DNA from: Belliella baltica DSM 15883
Lineage (GTDB): Bacteria; Bacteroidota; Bacteroidia; Cytophagales; Cyclobacteriaceae
DNA length: 64,000 bases
Assembly (NCBI RefSeq): GCF_000265405.1
Contig: NC_018010.1
Location: 620,001 to 684,000 of the forward strand
Direction of reading: 5' to 3'
Shown: piece by piece, positions 51,229 through 59,695 of the stretch
Layout of the letters: each line of letters begins with the position of its first letter
Position numbering within the stretch: position 1 is the first letter of the stretch
Notes under the pieces: generated by a model
Databases searched by the model: none
The model's input: the letters and a program-made list of their open reading frames with translations, nothing else
Told to the model about the DNA's origin: nothing
Program-made: the position numbers and the translations under genes

Positions 51229-54201
51229 ATGCGTAACCAAGGTGTTATTGTGTTTCTGACAGTAATCGTTACAGCGCTTTGTCTGTACTACTTGTCATTC
51301 ACATTCGTATCAAGCAATATTCAGCAGAAAGCTGCAGAATATGCTACTGATGAGGTCGGAAATGTCAATTTCGACAAAAAACAATCTTATTTAGACTCTA
51401 TTTATAGAGAGCCAGTTTACAATTTCTTAGGAGCAGATTTCACTTACAAGGAAATCAAAGAGACCGAACTTGGTTTGGGTCTTGATTTGCAAGGTGGAAT
51501 GCACGTAACGCTTGAAGTTTCTCCTGTAGAAATTGTCAAAGGACTTTCTGGAAACAGCAAAGACCCAATGTTCAATGCTGCATTGGAAGAAGCTACTGAA
51601 GCTGCAAAAACTACCAACGAAAAATTTGTAGATCTTTTTTACACTTCTTGGCAGTCTAAAGCTGGTGGTAAAAATCTTAATACAGTATTTGCTACTGCAG
51701 CAAACAGAGGCAGAATTTCTTTGGAATCGACTGATGCTGATATTTTAGGAATCATCGACCTTGAAATTGAAAATGCAATCGAAAGATCATTCAATATCCT
51801 TAGAACACGTGTTGATAGATTCGGTACTTCTCAGCCAAACATTCAGAGAATCCAAGGTTCTGGTAGAATTCAAATCGAATTGCCAGGAGTTGATAACCAA
51901 GAAAGAGTTAGAAACTTACTTCAAGGAGTTGCCAAGCTACAATTTTGGGAAGTTGCAGAAATCAATGATTATGCAAGTGAGCTAGAAGCTGCAAATGCAC
52001 TTTTAGTAGCAGAAGCTAAAGCAAGCAAATCTCCAACAGCTGCAGAAGTGGCTACTGATGTAGAAGGAGAAACTGAAGAAGGTGAAGAAGCTTCTTCCCT
52101 TGAGCAGCAATTGGCAGATGGTGACAGCACCTCTGATTTTTCATCTGAAATCTCTCCTATTTTCGCATTGACAAAAGCCAATTATGGTTTGGTTTATGAA
52201 ATCAGAGATACAGTAACTATCAACAGAATCTTCGCTAGAGAAGATGTGAAATCTGTATTACCAAGAGATATAAAATTCCTTTGGGCGGTAAAGCCACAGG
52301 CAGCTGACGGAATGGAATTGTTACAGCTTTATGGAATCAAAATGACTAGAAACTCTGATCAAGCACTTTTGGAAGGTGATGTAATCACTGACGCAAGACA
52401 AGAGCTTGATCAGTCTTCAAGACCAGCTGTGAGCATGCAAATGAATGCTGACGGTGCTAGAAAATGGAGAAAACTGACTGCCGAAAATATCGGAAAAAGT
52501 ATAGCTGTTGTATTGGATGATTATGTCTATACGGCACCTACGATTCAAGGAGAAATCCCAAATGGTCAATCTCAGATTACAGGTAACTTCACTTTGGAAG
52601 AGGCGAAAGATTTAGCTAACATTCTAAAATCAGGTAGCTTACCTGCACCAACCAAAATCGTAGAAGAAGCCTTTGTTGGTCCTACTTTGGGTAAAGAGGC
52701 TAGCAACCAAGGTGTGATTTCAATGGTTGCTGGTTTGGTATTGGTTGTTCTATTTATGGTTGCATATTATGCAAAAGGTGGATTTGTTGCAATTGCAGCT
52801 TTGGTTTTCAACATCTTCTTCATCTTGGGTATTTTGGCTCAGCTTGGTGCTGCATTAACTTTACCAGGTATTGCAGGTATTGTGTTGACCATAGGTATGT
52901 CCATTGATGCAAACGTCTTGATCTTCGAGAGGATCAAAGAAGAGCTTCGAAATGGCTCAGGATTATTGGTAGCAATCAACGAAGGTTACAACAAAGCATT
53001 CTCTGCAATTTTGGATTCCAACGTGACTACATTCTTGACTGGTGCTATTCTTTACGCTTTGGGTCAAGGTCCAGTAAAAGGTTTTGCCATTGTATTGATG
53101 ATCGGTATCGCATCATCTTTCTTCTCAGCTGTATTTATCACAAGAGTGATTGTGTACTGGATGAGCAAAAAAGGTGGAGACAAGAGTTCCATTTCTTTCG
53201 CTACCCCATTTGCTAAAAATATCTTGAGTGATTTGAATATTGATTTCTTGAGCAAGCGTAAAATTGCTTATTTATTCTCTACCGGATTTATCGTTGTTGG
53301 TTTGGCAGTTGCATTGATCAGTGGATTGAAATTTGGTGTGGATTTCACAGGTGGTAGGTCCTACATAGTCGAATTCAACGAGCCAATAGCTACATCAGAT
53401 TTGAAAGTAGGTTTGGATGGTGAGTTTGATGGCTCTGTAGAAGTAAAAACTTTCGGTGGAAATAACATCTTGAAAGTAACTACTTCCTATTTGATCAATG
53501 AAGATGATGATGCTTCTAATGCAGAGGTTGAGAAAAAAGTAAAAGAAGGTATCGCTACGGTAACTGGATTAACTTTGGCAGATGATGCATTGAATCTTCA
53601 AGATGGTCAATTTGCCATCACGGGTTCTTCAAAAGTAGGGGCAACAGTAGCAGATGATATCAAAGCTTCTTCTGGAGAAGCCATGTTCTTTGCACTTGTA
53701 GCAATCTTCTTATATATCCTATTGAGGTTCCGTAAGTGGCAGTTCTCTCTAGGCTCTATCATAGCATTGATTCACGATGTATTCTTTGTGATTGCTGCAT
53801 TTGCTATTGCAAGTGCCTTGGGAGCTACATTTGAGATCGATCAGGTATTTATTGCAGCGATGCTGACCGTAGTAGGTTATTCGATCAATGATACCGTGAT
53901 TGTATTTGATAGAATTCGAGAAAATATAGAAAATAGAGGTACTTCTAAATTGGTAAAAATGTTCAATGACGCCATCAATCAAACGATGGGCAGAACATTG
54001 ATTACGTCCTTTACCACTTTGATCGTAGTATTGGTATTACTTGTATTCGGTGGTGAAGTGTTGAGAGGATTCTCTTTTGCACTCTTCATTGGTGTATTGG
54101 TAGGTACTTATTCTTCTATCTACATTGCGACTCCAATCGTAGTGGATTTGATGAAGAAAGAAATTGCCAATGAAGCCGATTCTGCTAAGAAGGCAGCATA
54201 A
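51229..54201 (+). CDS. secDF: fused protein translocase subunit SecDF
   Basis: A 990-aa fusion of SecD and SecF, the usual form in Bacteroidota. The N-terminal TM helix is followed by ELGLGLDLQGGMHVTLEV (the D1 motif), a large periplasmic P1 region with RVDRFGTSQPNIQ, then SecD TM helices (LAQLGAALTLPGIAGIVLTIGMSIDANVLIFERI). The SecF half starts near residue 665 and has FGVDFTGGRSYIVEF and AMLTVVGYSINDTVIVFDRIREN. About residues 255-310 form an acidic Glu/Ser/Thr-rich insert in P1. SecDF uses the proton gradient to help pull exported proteins across the membrane, which serves the many exported proteins in this window. A terminator follows. Confidence 0.96.
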   Translation: MRNQGVIVFLTVIVTALCLYYLSFTFVSSNIQQKAAEYATDEVGNVNFDKKQSYLDSIYREPVYNFLGADFTYKEIKETELGLGLDLQGGMHVTLEVSPVEIVKGLSGNSKDPMFNAALEEATEAAKTTNEKFVDLFYTSWQSKAGGKNLNTVFATAANRGRISLESTDADILGIIDLEIENAIERSFNILRTRVDRFGTSQPNIQRIQGSGRIQIELPGVDNQERVRNLLQGVAKLQFWEVAEINDYASELEAANALLVAEAKASKSPTAAEVATDVEGETEEGEEASSLEQQLADGDSTSDFSSEISPIFALTKANYGLVYEIRDTVTINRIFAREDVKSVLPRDIKFLWAVKPQAADGMELLQLYGIKMTRNSDQALLEGDVITDARQELDQSSRPAVSMQMNADGARKWRKLTAENIGKSIAVVLDDYVYTAPTIQGEIPNGQSQITGNFTLEEAKDLANILKSGSLPAPTKIVEEAFVGPTLGKEASNQGVISMVAGLVLVVLFMVAYYAKGGFVAIAALVFNIFFILGILAQLGAALTLPGIAGIVLTIGMSIDANVLIFERIKEELRNGSGLLVAINEGYNKAFSAILDSNVTTFLTGAILYALGQGPVKGFAIVLMIGIASSFFSAVFITRVIVYWMSKKGGDKSSISFATPFAKNILSDLNIDFLSKRKIAYLFSTGFIVVGLAVALISGLKFGVDFTGGRSYIVEFNEPIATSDLKVGLDGEFDGSVEVKTFGGNNILKVTTSYLINEDDDASNAEVEKKVKEGIATVTGLTLADDALNLQDGQFAITGSSKVGATVADDIKASSGEAMFFALVAIFLYILLRFRKWQFSLGSIIALIHDVFFVIAAFAIASALGATFEIDQVFIAAMLTVVGYSINDTVIVFDRIRENIENRGTSKLVKMFNDAINQTMGRTLITSFTTLIVVLVLLVFGGEVLRGFSFALFIGVLVGTYSSIYIATPIVVDLMKKEIANEADSAKKAA

Positions 54202-54234
54202 TATTGAAGCGCTTGAATAAAGCTTTTATAGAAG

Positions 54235-54268
54235 AAGGGAGTTGAGAAATCGACTCCCTTTTTTTTGT
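54235..54268 (+). terminator. rho-independent terminator after secDF
   Basis: AAGGGAGT (54235-54242) pairs with ACTCCCTT (54253-54260), 8 bp, followed by a run of eight T including the stem end. It lies 33 bp after the stop. Confidence 0.85.
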
Positions 54269-54286
54269 GATACAGGGAAGATGATT

Positions 54287-54625
54287 CAACACCTTCGGTG
54301 TTGTTGGGGGGTGGGGTTGATTATTCTTTTCCTCCGCATTGGCATGCGGGGCTAATCATGGTTCATTCCCGCTGGGAATCTGATCTTCGCTCCTATATCA
54401 TTGTCTATTAAGGGATACTGAGGGATTGGATCGCTTAGGAACGAGTGCAAGTTTATCACAAATTATTAGTCTATAATTTTTTTAAAGACCTAATATCATA
54501 TATTTAAGTTAAAGCCAACTTTAGTATTACGTTCCCGAAGGGAACTAATCTAATTAACCCCGGATGAAAATCCGGTGGTATGGATGAAAAACATAACCTA
54601 ACAACTACCAACTCCGAAGGAGTTG
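54287..54625. repeat. REP-like palindrome modules, left side of the RAYT
   Basis: Six short palindromes in fixed order: CAACACC-TTC-GGTGTTG (54287-54303), CCGCAT/ATGCGG (54334-54349), ATTCCC/GGGAAT (54365-54379), GTTCCC/GGGAAC (54531-54545), CCGGAT/ATCCGG (54560-54575) and CAACTCC/GGAGTTG (54609-54625). The same six recur in the same order on the other side of the RAYT gene. They look like REP elements of the Bacteroidota type. Confidence 0.85.
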
Positions 54626-54658
54626 AATTTCATGAAGGCAGGTTAGATAATGAAAATC

Positions 54659-56241
54659 GTAACTACTCAGGTTGTAAATTAGCTATATGATTTAGATTTT
54701 CTAAGATATTTCCCGAACGTTTGATCAGGGTATCCACGACGGATCTTATAACACAGAAGTTTTCAGCTCCATTGTTGGATTTGAACTGTCCTGATATTTT
54801 TTGTTTCACCTTGATGTTGCGTATGGCTCTTTCAGAGGCATTGTTATCCGGTGGTACTTTTTGGTGATAGAGAAAAGTAAAAAGTGACTTTCTGTATTTC
54901 AGGAGTCTTTTTTGTAGGGATACTGCTTCTTTATGTTTTGACTCTACAGGTTGGGCGAGTAGGTTATCCATCTTCTCTTCAATGGAAGCAATACTCCTGC
55001 TATTCTCTGGATCTGGTAGTTTTTTGAGTTTTCTCTTCAGTGAGATAGCTTCCCTGAACAGGGCCCTAAGGCTGTCAGCCCATTTAGATTTATAGCGTTC
55101 AACAATGTAGTTGAGCTCCCTAAGCAGATGTGCACAACAGAGCTGGTGCAGGTTTTCCGAATAGTTGAAGTATGCCCTCCATGCATCGTGGCACAATACT
55201 GCCTTTCCGAACCCATCGGGAAAATGTGTATTCATCGCCTTAAGTCCACGTGATTCAGATATAGCTAACAGGGTGAGTTCCTCGGTCTGATAAGTCCAGA
55301 CCCACTGTTTGTTTCCATCCACTTTAGCCCCAGTCTCGTCAGCTCCTATCACAGGACTTTTAGAGACTGCCGTCTTTATCTTTGCATATATTGGTGCAGA
55401 CTTGCGGGCAAACCTACCGATAATGTTATCGATACTCCCCTCGCTGAGATTAATACCGAAGCAGTCCCTGAGAAGTTCTTTCATCCTTCTATAGGGAACA
55501 TACTGTCTGGCATGCAGATAACCGACAATGGTTTCAACACCGCTCCCGTACTGTATGGGGGCATTGATATTGTCAGGGAATGACCCACTGATCTTTTCTC
55601 CACAGGAACAGTTTTTGGAAAAGATTCTATGCTCGGTACATACCACTTTAATCACAGGAAGATCCAGGACCTGTCTTTTGGAGGACAGTTCTGCTGGAAC
55701 CGCCGACAGATCACCACCACAGCAGGTACAGAATAAAGGGATGTGGTTTTCTATTATGTCCGGGGAGGATGTCATTTCAAGGGTATGGCCTTTGTGTCCA
55801 GGCTGACCGCCGGTTTTGCGCCCTGTATCCTGACGGAGACTCTGATTTTTTTTGGGGCGGTTCTCGTCTTTTGAAGGGGGAACCGAGCTGTTGCGGCTGT
55901 TTTTGGGATTACGGTAACGGGCAAGCTCATTTTCCAAATCGGATACCCTAGATTTTAAAGACTTGACCTGCTCCATAAGCTGGAGGTTCATCTTGATCAG
56001 TTCCTGAATAAGCGTATCCCTGTGGTCCAATATACTATAGAAATGTTTCCTGAATATCAGCACATAATCCCATGAATACCAATAATCCACGCTGTTTTTC
56101 CCCACAAAAAAATGTGGATAAACCAACTTTAAAGCTGATTTTCGTACATTCACATACAAATACGCATCAATACACCACAGAGGGCAACAAGACTCCAAAT
56201 ACTTGAATATTGGTCAGTAAATAATGTACCTGAGTAGTTAC
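54659..56241 (-). mobile_element. IS66-family element, copy 3, with 8-bp target duplication
   Basis: 1583 bp, same ends as the others. TGAAAATC is duplicated directly on both sides (54651-54658 and 56242-56249). It has landed between the left REP module and the RAYT gene. Confidence 0.95.
54663..55991 (-). CDS. IS66-family transposase (TnpC), copy 3
   Basis: Nearly identical to copy 2; the two differences seen in the protein are Pro instead of Ser in KLPDPENS and Cys instead of Ser in NFCVIRS. I use ATG 55991 (442 aa) as in the other copies; the frame extends to TTG 56198 (511 aa). All acidic catalytic motifs and both Cys pairs are kept, so it may be active. Confidence 0.93.
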   Translation of the reverse strand: MNLQLMEQVKSLKSRVSDLENELARYRNPKNSRNSSVPPSKDENRPKKNQSLRQDTGRKTGGQPGHKGHTLEMTSSPDIIENHIPLFCTCCGGDLSAVPAELSSKRQVLDLPVIKVVCTEHRIFSKNCSCGEKISGSFPDNINAPIQYGSGVETIVGYLHARQYVPYRRMKELLRDCFGINLSEGSIDNIIGRFARKSAPIYAKIKTAVSKSPVIGADETGAKVDGNKQWVWTYQTEELTLLAISESRGLKAMNTHFPDGFGKAVLCHDAWRAYFNYSENLHQLCCAHLLRELNYIVERYKSKWADSLRALFREAISLKRKLKKLPDPENSRSIASIEEKMDNLLAQPVESKHKEAVSLQKRLLKYRKSLFTFLYHQKVPPDNNASERAIRNIKVKQKISGQFKSNNGAENFCVIRSVVDTLIKRSGNILENLNHIANLQPE

Positions 56242-56324
56242 TGAAAATCAACTATCCTTACACCTTGAATTATTTTTTTAATCTTTCTATCTTAGTTATG
56301 ATTTTTAACATTAACTATTTAATC

Positions 56325-56771
56325 ATGAGCACTTACACATCTCTACTTTATCACATTGTCTTTTCAACATATAAAAGAGAAAAAACTATAACTCAAAGCA
56401 ATAAAAAAGAACTATTTGCCTATATCTATGGGTATTTGAAAAATAAAAACTGCCATCTCTACCGCTTAAATGGAGTCGAAGACCATATCCATATTTTTAC
56501 ACATATTCATCAATCAATTTCATTGGCAAGTTTGGTTAAAGATATTAAACTATCTACATCTACATTAATAAAAGATAAGCTACTTTTTAAAAATTGGAAT
56601 GGATGGCAAGAAGGTTATGGGGCTTTTACTGTGAATGCAAATAGTAAGGATAAGCTAATTGATTATATCATCAAACAAGAAGAACATCATAAGCATGTTT
56701 CATATTTAGAGGAGTATAAAAAGTTATTGAATGATCATGGGGTCATTTTTGATGAAAAATATCTACTATAA
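56325..56771 (+). CDS. REP-associated tyrosine transposase (RAYT, Y1/IS200-like)
   Basis: I take ATG 56325 (MSTYTSLLYHIVFSTYKRE, 148 aa), the family-typical start; the frame is open to 56265. The HUH motif is present as EDHIHIF, preceded by CHLYRLNGV, and the catalytic Tyr is probably the one in IDYIIKQEEHH near the C-terminus. RAYTs are domesticated Y1 transposases that process and spread REP palindromes. Here the gene sits between two matching sets of palindromes, as expected. IS66 copy 3 ends 83 bp upstream and may have cut it off from its promoter. Confidence 0.9.
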   Translation: MSTYTSLLYHIVFSTYKREKTITQSNKKELFAYIYGYLKNKNCHLYRLNGVEDHIHIFTHIHQSISLASLVKDIKLSTSTLIKDKLLFKNWNGWQEGYGAFTVNANSKDKLIDYIIKQEEHHKHVSYLEEYKKLLNDHGVIFDEKYLL

Positions 56772-56774
56772 ATT

Positions 56775-57218
56775 CAACACCTTCGGTGTTGTTGGGGGGT
56801 GGGGTTGATTATTCTTTTCCTCCGCATTGGAATGCGGGGCTAATCATGGTTCATTCCCTTCGGGAATGTAAGTTAAAACTCGCTCGAGATTGTGGGATGC
56901 AATTCTGCGGGACAGGCTCTTAGGGGATGTGGAATAAACTACATATGGGAATGTGAGATGCAATTTTGCACGCAAGGCTCATGAGATTATGGGATAGGCT
57001 AGTCAAATGTGAGACAATCTCACTCAGGAATATAATTGCAAACCATCAAAACATATCTAGACTTTTAAGCACCGTTCCCGAATGGGAACAAATCTAATTA
57101 ACCCCGGATGAAAATCCGGTGGAAAGAACAATTCTCAATACTCGCTGCTACCAACTCCAGAGGAGTTGAATTTGACGAAGGCATTATAGAGAGAAAAGAT
57201 TCAACACCTTCGGTGTTG
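56775..57218. repeat. REP-like palindrome modules, right side of the RAYT
   Basis: CAACACC/GGTGTTG (56775-56791), CCGCAT/ATGCGG type (56822-56837), CATTCCC/GGGAATG (56852-56868), GTTCCC/GGGAAC (57074-57089), CCGGAT/ATCCGG (57104-57119), CAACTCC/GGAGTTG (57152-57168), then a new cycle starts with CAACACC/GGTGTTG (57202-57218) and decays after it. The linker sequences, such as GGGGGGTGGGGTTGATTATT, are also shared with the left side. Confidence 0.88.
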
Positions 57219-57400
57219 GAGGTAGTTATTTGCTGCTTAAGTCCTCCGTATTGACATGCAGGTTTTTTTGTTCATTCTCTCGCAATCCTGTGGGGATGGC
57301 TCTTTGGGAATTTGAGATTAGTTCGCTTGAAAATGTTATAGAAATACAAGTTCCCCCAAAACTTTTACCGTTATCCATTAAAGTACTGACTCGAAAGAAA

Positions 57401-57438
57401 GCCCTAAAAAATACCCTGTTCAGGGTATTTTTTAGGGC
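57401..57438. repeat. perfect 38-bp palindromic hairpin, likely terminator
   Basis: An 18-bp arm at 57401-57418 (starts GCCCTAAAAAA, ends ACCCTG) is exactly complementary to 57421-57438, with only TT between. T-rich sequence follows. It lies 43 bp before the first membrane gene of the next cluster and probably blocks read-through from the REP region. Confidence 0.75.
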
Positions 57439-57481
57439 TTTTATATCTCTTAGCTTTGTAATTAATCTATAGCTAAGGTAC

Positions 57482-58156
57482 ATGAGTTCAAATTTTTATC
57501 TCGTTTGCATAGGAGTTAGTCTAATTGCTTCTGTTATATTTTGGGGAATCAAAAACAAACCTCAAATCAAAAATCATGGAGTCATTCTAGCAATCCTTTT
57601 TTTGGTGTTTTTAATGGAAATGACTGGAGACTATACCGCATCCAGGTCTATCAACAATTCTCTCCTCTACAATATCGGATGGGTTTACCTAGAGTCTGTT
57701 CTTTTAATTTTTTATTTCTATTCTTTAGAAATCGACGCTTTAGTAAAGAAAAAAATCCGATTCATAACCATAGTTTTGATGATTTGGGGATTGGCGAATA
57801 CCTATTTCTTCCAAGAAATCACAAGTACTTTTCAATTCTTTTCTTTTCTTCCTTTCGCTATAGCCATCATTACTTTAAGTATTCACTTCTTTTCAAAAAT
57901 TCTGAATCTAAAAATCTTTGCTGAAAGGAATATCTTAAGTGTCCCTCACTTTTGGATCGTTTGTTCCTTGCTATTTTTCTATTGTGAAGCGGTTTTACTT
58001 TTTGGCACATATCAGTTTTACCCAAGACCTGTTATCGAAAATGTAGAGATTGTATTTAATTTCAACCGCTTGTTGGCTGGTATTATGTACTTGACATTTG
58101 GACTTTCTTTTTTTATTCCTTTCTTTATATCGAGAAGAAATTCAAACGCTTATTAA
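57482..58156 (+). CDS. multi-TM membrane protein, paralog A
   Basis: A 224-aa protein with about seven hydrophobic segments spread over its length. Together with paralogs B (58674) and C (59544-61589) it defines a small family with three shared blocks: E-x-x-G-x-Y-T-x2-R-x-I-N-N followed by Y-N-x3-V-Y-x-E (here TGDYTASRSINNSLLYN), P-x-F-W-I near two thirds (PHFWIVCSLLFFY), and M-Y-L-x2-G-L-x-F-x-x-P at the end. I do not know a named family. The conserved charged residues inside membrane segments suggest a signalling or transport role. It is the first gene of the cluster that ends with a histidine kinase and response regulator. Confidence 0.72.
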   Translation: MSSNFYLVCIGVSLIASVIFWGIKNKPQIKNHGVILAILFLVFLMEMTGDYTASRSINNSLLYNIGWVYLESVLLIFYFYSLEIDALVKKKIRFITIVLMIWGLANTYFFQEITSTFQFFSFLPFAIAIITLSIHFFSKILNLKIFAERNILSVPHFWIVCSLLFFYCEAVLLFGTYQFYPRPVIENVEIVFNFNRLLAGIMYLTFGLSFFIPFFISRRNSNAY

Positions 58157-58259
58157 CCAAGTAGAAACGGGCCCTGCTTCTATTTAAAAGTATCAACAAT
58201 ACTACTTATTTAATTTATTTGCTAAAAATGGAAATACTGGTAATCAAACACATAACAAT

Positions 58260-58664
58260 ATGAAAAAAGGATTAATCAAAAAATTTAGAGAGAACTACAG
58301 CAAACATGGACAAATCAACATTCCCGGCCGGGATAAGGATGACAAACCAATCGAAAAACAAACTGACTGGGTTTGGTTTGACAGAGAAACCATAGAAGAG
58401 GCTTTAAAAAAAGCTGACGCGGATGGAAAGGTTGGTGGACTGAAAATGTACTTCGGACAGTACAACAAAGAAACCATTGCTATGATTCCTGCGGATAGGC
58501 CAAAGAGAGAAGACTATATTGGAAGAATTTCATTAGTTTTGGTACCGACAAATAAAACTGATGGTGGTCTGCAGGAAATCGGTGATGCCATAGGCTCCGA
58601 TGATTCTGACGAAGAGGAGGAGGATGGCTGGAATGGAGGAAAACTTTGCCCTCCAAATTGCTAA
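58260..58664 (+). CDS. small acidic protein with C-terminal CPPxC motif
   Basis: A 134-aa soluble protein, no signal peptide. The N-terminus is basic (MKKGLIKKFRENYSKHGQ); the middle has WVWFDRETIEEALKKADADG and GGLKMYFGQYNKETIAMIPA; the end is a run of Asp/Glu (SDDSDEEEED) and then GWNGGKLCPPNC. I recall similar uncharacterised Bacteroidota proteins that end in CPPxC. The terminal Cys pair could bind a metal, form a disulfide or be a processing or attachment site. It is followed 10 bp later by membrane paralog B. A truncated second copy precedes paralog C, so small protein plus membrane protein is a repeated module. Confidence 0.72.
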   Translation: MKKGLIKKFRENYSKHGQINIPGRDKDDKPIEKQTDWVWFDRETIEEALKKADADGKVGGLKMYFGQYNKETIAMIPADRPKREDYIGRISLVLVPTNKTDGGLQEIGDAIGSDDSDEEEEDGWNGGKLCPPNC

Positions 58665-58673
58665 TAATTAAAA

Positions 58674-59339
58674 ATGGAATTAATAGATTGGTATAATGGG
58701 TCATTATTGGTGGGGTTGCTTTTTAGCATTCCCCACTTTTTTTTAAAAAGTAAATATAAAAAGGAGCATTTAATCAGTTTTGCCATTTTGATTGTTGCAA
58801 ATATACTTGAGCTTTATGGCGAATACACGGTTCAAAGAAAAATAAATAATAGTTTAGCCTATAACTTATTTTTTGTTTATGGCGAAACACTTTTAATACT
58901 GGGCTTATTTTATAGTATTTTCAAAGAGAAAAAACCAAAATTTTTTCTAAAAATAGCATCGTTCGCATTTCTATTATGGGGAATATTATACACTATACTC
59001 ATCGAGAATCTTAGGGCTTTCCATACCCTTTCCTTTTCAATAGGGAGCTTAATCATTATATTATGTTGTATTTATTTCTTAGTATCAATATTTTTAAAAG
59101 AATGGTATATCAAAGAGTTTCTAATGGCTAATCCACTGTTTTGGATTACAGTGTTTATATTTTTCTTTTATTCTGCGACAACACTTTATTTTTCCTCAGT
59201 TAATCTCATATTAAAAATAGATCCGAAATTAAATTCAATTTTAGCTAGTATAAATAAAATCATGGCAGTAACCATGTACCTAGGAATGGGTCTTGCATTC
59301 TACCTTCCATATTTCAATAGATCTGAGCAAAAAATTTAA
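58674..59339 (+). CDS. multi-TM membrane protein, paralog B
   Basis: A 221-aa membrane protein with about seven hydrophobic segments. It shares the family blocks with A and, more closely, with C: YGEYTVQRKINNSLAYNLFF, PLFWITVFIFFFYSATTLYF, and MYLGMGLAFYLPYF. It starts 10 bp after the CPPxC protein gene, so the two are translated from one message. No family name is known to me. The downstream DNA repeats the end of the CPPxC gene and the start of a third paralog, which shows that this unit was tandemly duplicated. Confidence 0.75.
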   Translation: MELIDWYNGSLLVGLLFSIPHFFLKSKYKKEHLISFAILIVANILELYGEYTVQRKINNSLAYNLFFVYGETLLILGLFYSIFKEKKPKFFLKIASFAFLLWGILYTILIENLRAFHTLSFSIGSLIIILCCIYFLVSIFLKEWYIKEFLMANPLFWITVFIFFFYSATTLYFSSVNLILKIDPKLNSILASINKIMAVTMYLGMGLAFYLPYFNRSEQKI

Positions 59340-59379
59340 TGGGTTATTTCATTTCCATTTCCAATAGTTGATTTGGAAA

Positions 59380-59532
59380 GACTATATTGGAAGAGTTTCA
59401 TTAGTTTTGGTACCGACAAATAAAACTGAAGGCGGTCTTCAGGAAATCGGTGATGCAATAGATTCCGATGATTCTGACGAAGAAGAGGATGATGGCTGGA
59501 ATGGAGGAAGAATGTGTCCTCCAGATTGCTAA
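59380..59532 (+). pseudogene. truncated second copy of the CPPxC protein gene
   Basis: 51 codons matching the last part of the CPPxC gene, from DYIGR to the end (…WNGGRMCPPDC, then stop). The DNA match to 58513-58664 is high, but the 5' two thirds are missing and the frame has no start codon, directly after the stop of paralog B. It shows that a duplication of the module started within the CPPxC gene. It could only be expressed as a fusion or not at all. Confidence 0.82.
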
Positions 59533-59641
59533 AAATATAAAGAATGGAACATATAGATTGGTATGTAGTTGTAATTTTAGTGGGGTTGCTTTTAAGCATA
59601 CCGGAATAGTTCATTAAACTGTGTCTAAGGTTTAATCTTTC

Positions 59642-59693
59642 TTTCAGCCTACTGTCTTAGTTGCCTTAAGGCAACTAAGACAGTAGGCTGAAA
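59642..59693. repeat. perfect 52-bp palindrome inside IS256
   Basis: Arms of 26 bp with no spacer, centred between 59667 and 59668 (…TTGCCTT/AAGGCAA…). The outer ends are TTTCAGCC and GGCTGAAA. It lies 2 bp after the transposase stop on the minus strand and probably ends transcription or forms a cruciform. Confidence 0.92.
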
Positions 59694-59695
59694 AT

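Noticed and set aside
57226..57483. Overlapping short ORFs on both strands around the 38-bp palindrome
   Set aside because: They exist because a palindrome reads similarly on both strands (shared KKALKNTL-type peptide); no independent evidence of coding.
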